Below, piece after piece: positions 63,996-64,000 of a stretch of DNA of 64,000 nt. How positions within the stretch are numbered: the stretch's first letter is position 1; every line of letters starts with the position of its first letter. The stretch is from Paenibacillus xylanexedens (GTDB taxonomy: Bacteria > Bacillota > Bacilli > Paenibacillales > Paenibacillaceae). The notes under the pieces are model-generated. The model was not told the DNA's origin and did no database searches. It saw nothing but the letters and a program-made list of their open reading frames with translations. The stretch lies in NCBI RefSeq assembly GCF_007680605.1, contig NZ_VEIO01000002.1, positions 431,899 to 495,898 of the forward strand, read 5' to 3'. The translations under genes were made by a program, and so were the position numbers.

Positions 63996-64000
63996 ACGAA

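Noticed and set aside
1-64000. Search for CRISPR arrays, tRNA genes and integrase/attachment sites
   Set aside because: No regularly spaced identical repeats, no cloverleaf sequences and no recombinase gene were found; direct repeats seen at 13482-13533 are too short and imperfect to be called att sites.

Overview
The window looks like a chromosome segment from a Gram-positive, spore-forming member of the Bacillales, most probably Paenibacillus. The evidence is purine-rich AGGAGG-type ribosome binding sites with frequent GTG and TTG starts, a PBSX/Xkd-type contractile tail module whose GH25 endolysin carries a C-terminal module I associate with Paenibacillus, a CIRCE heat-shock operator, SleB/CwlJ- and MGDG-synthase-family genes, and a B. 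subtilis-eps-like exopolysaccharide (EPS) gene order. No rRNA, tRNA, CRISPR array, integrase or intact insertion sequence was seen.

Layout. (1) 90-14746 is a contractile phage-tail locus in PBSX order: tail terminator, small protein, sheath, tube, assembly chaperone with a programmed -1 frameshift site, short tape measure, LysM hub protein, XkdQ to XkdU baseplate proteins, a long AT-rich fibre, holin and endolysin. The window opens inside the locus, so head genes may lie upstream; a prophage, a PBSX-like element and an R-type tailocin cannot be told apart. (2) 14916-32532 is a mixed region: YbaK deacylase with a cupin XRE regulator, an oligopeptide ABC transporter lacking ATPases, htpG under a perfect CIRCE element, dGTPase, luciferase-like monooxygenase, chemoreceptor, RNA methyltransferase, 2-hydroxyacid dehydrogenase, RNA cyclic phosphodiesterase and a cell-wall hydrolase. 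(3) 32821-42758 holds an MGDG-synthase-type glycosyltransferase, a TetR/YhgE pair with matching operators, and the glutamate synthase large subunit. (4) 42983-43610 holds a small SinI-like protein convergent with an XRE repressor. (5) 43950-63788 is a Wzx/Wzy-type EPS cluster of about 20 kb.

How the EPS genes fit together. GalU makes UDP-glucose, Ugd oxidises it to UDP-glucuronate, and a UXS-type decarboxylase can make UDP-xylose; ManC supplies GDP-mannose. A membrane sugar-phosphate transferase primes the lipid carrier, four GT4 enzymes and one GT2 enzyme extend the repeat unit, a pyruvyl transferase decorates it, Wzx flips it and Wzy polymerises it. A Wzz-like protein, a BY-kinase and a PHP phosphatase control chain length. 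An LCP protein at the end suggests attachment to the wall.

The most interesting reading is regulatory. A probable SinI/SinR-like pair sits beside the EPS cluster, whose first promoter has a perfect dyad (GATAC-N5-GTATC) between its -35 and -10 boxes. Other well supported control elements are CIRCE before htpG, paired TGACC[A/G]-N11-TGGTCA operators before tetR and yhgE, the A AAA AAC slippery site in the tail chaperone gene, and a four-copy palindromic repeat before htpG.
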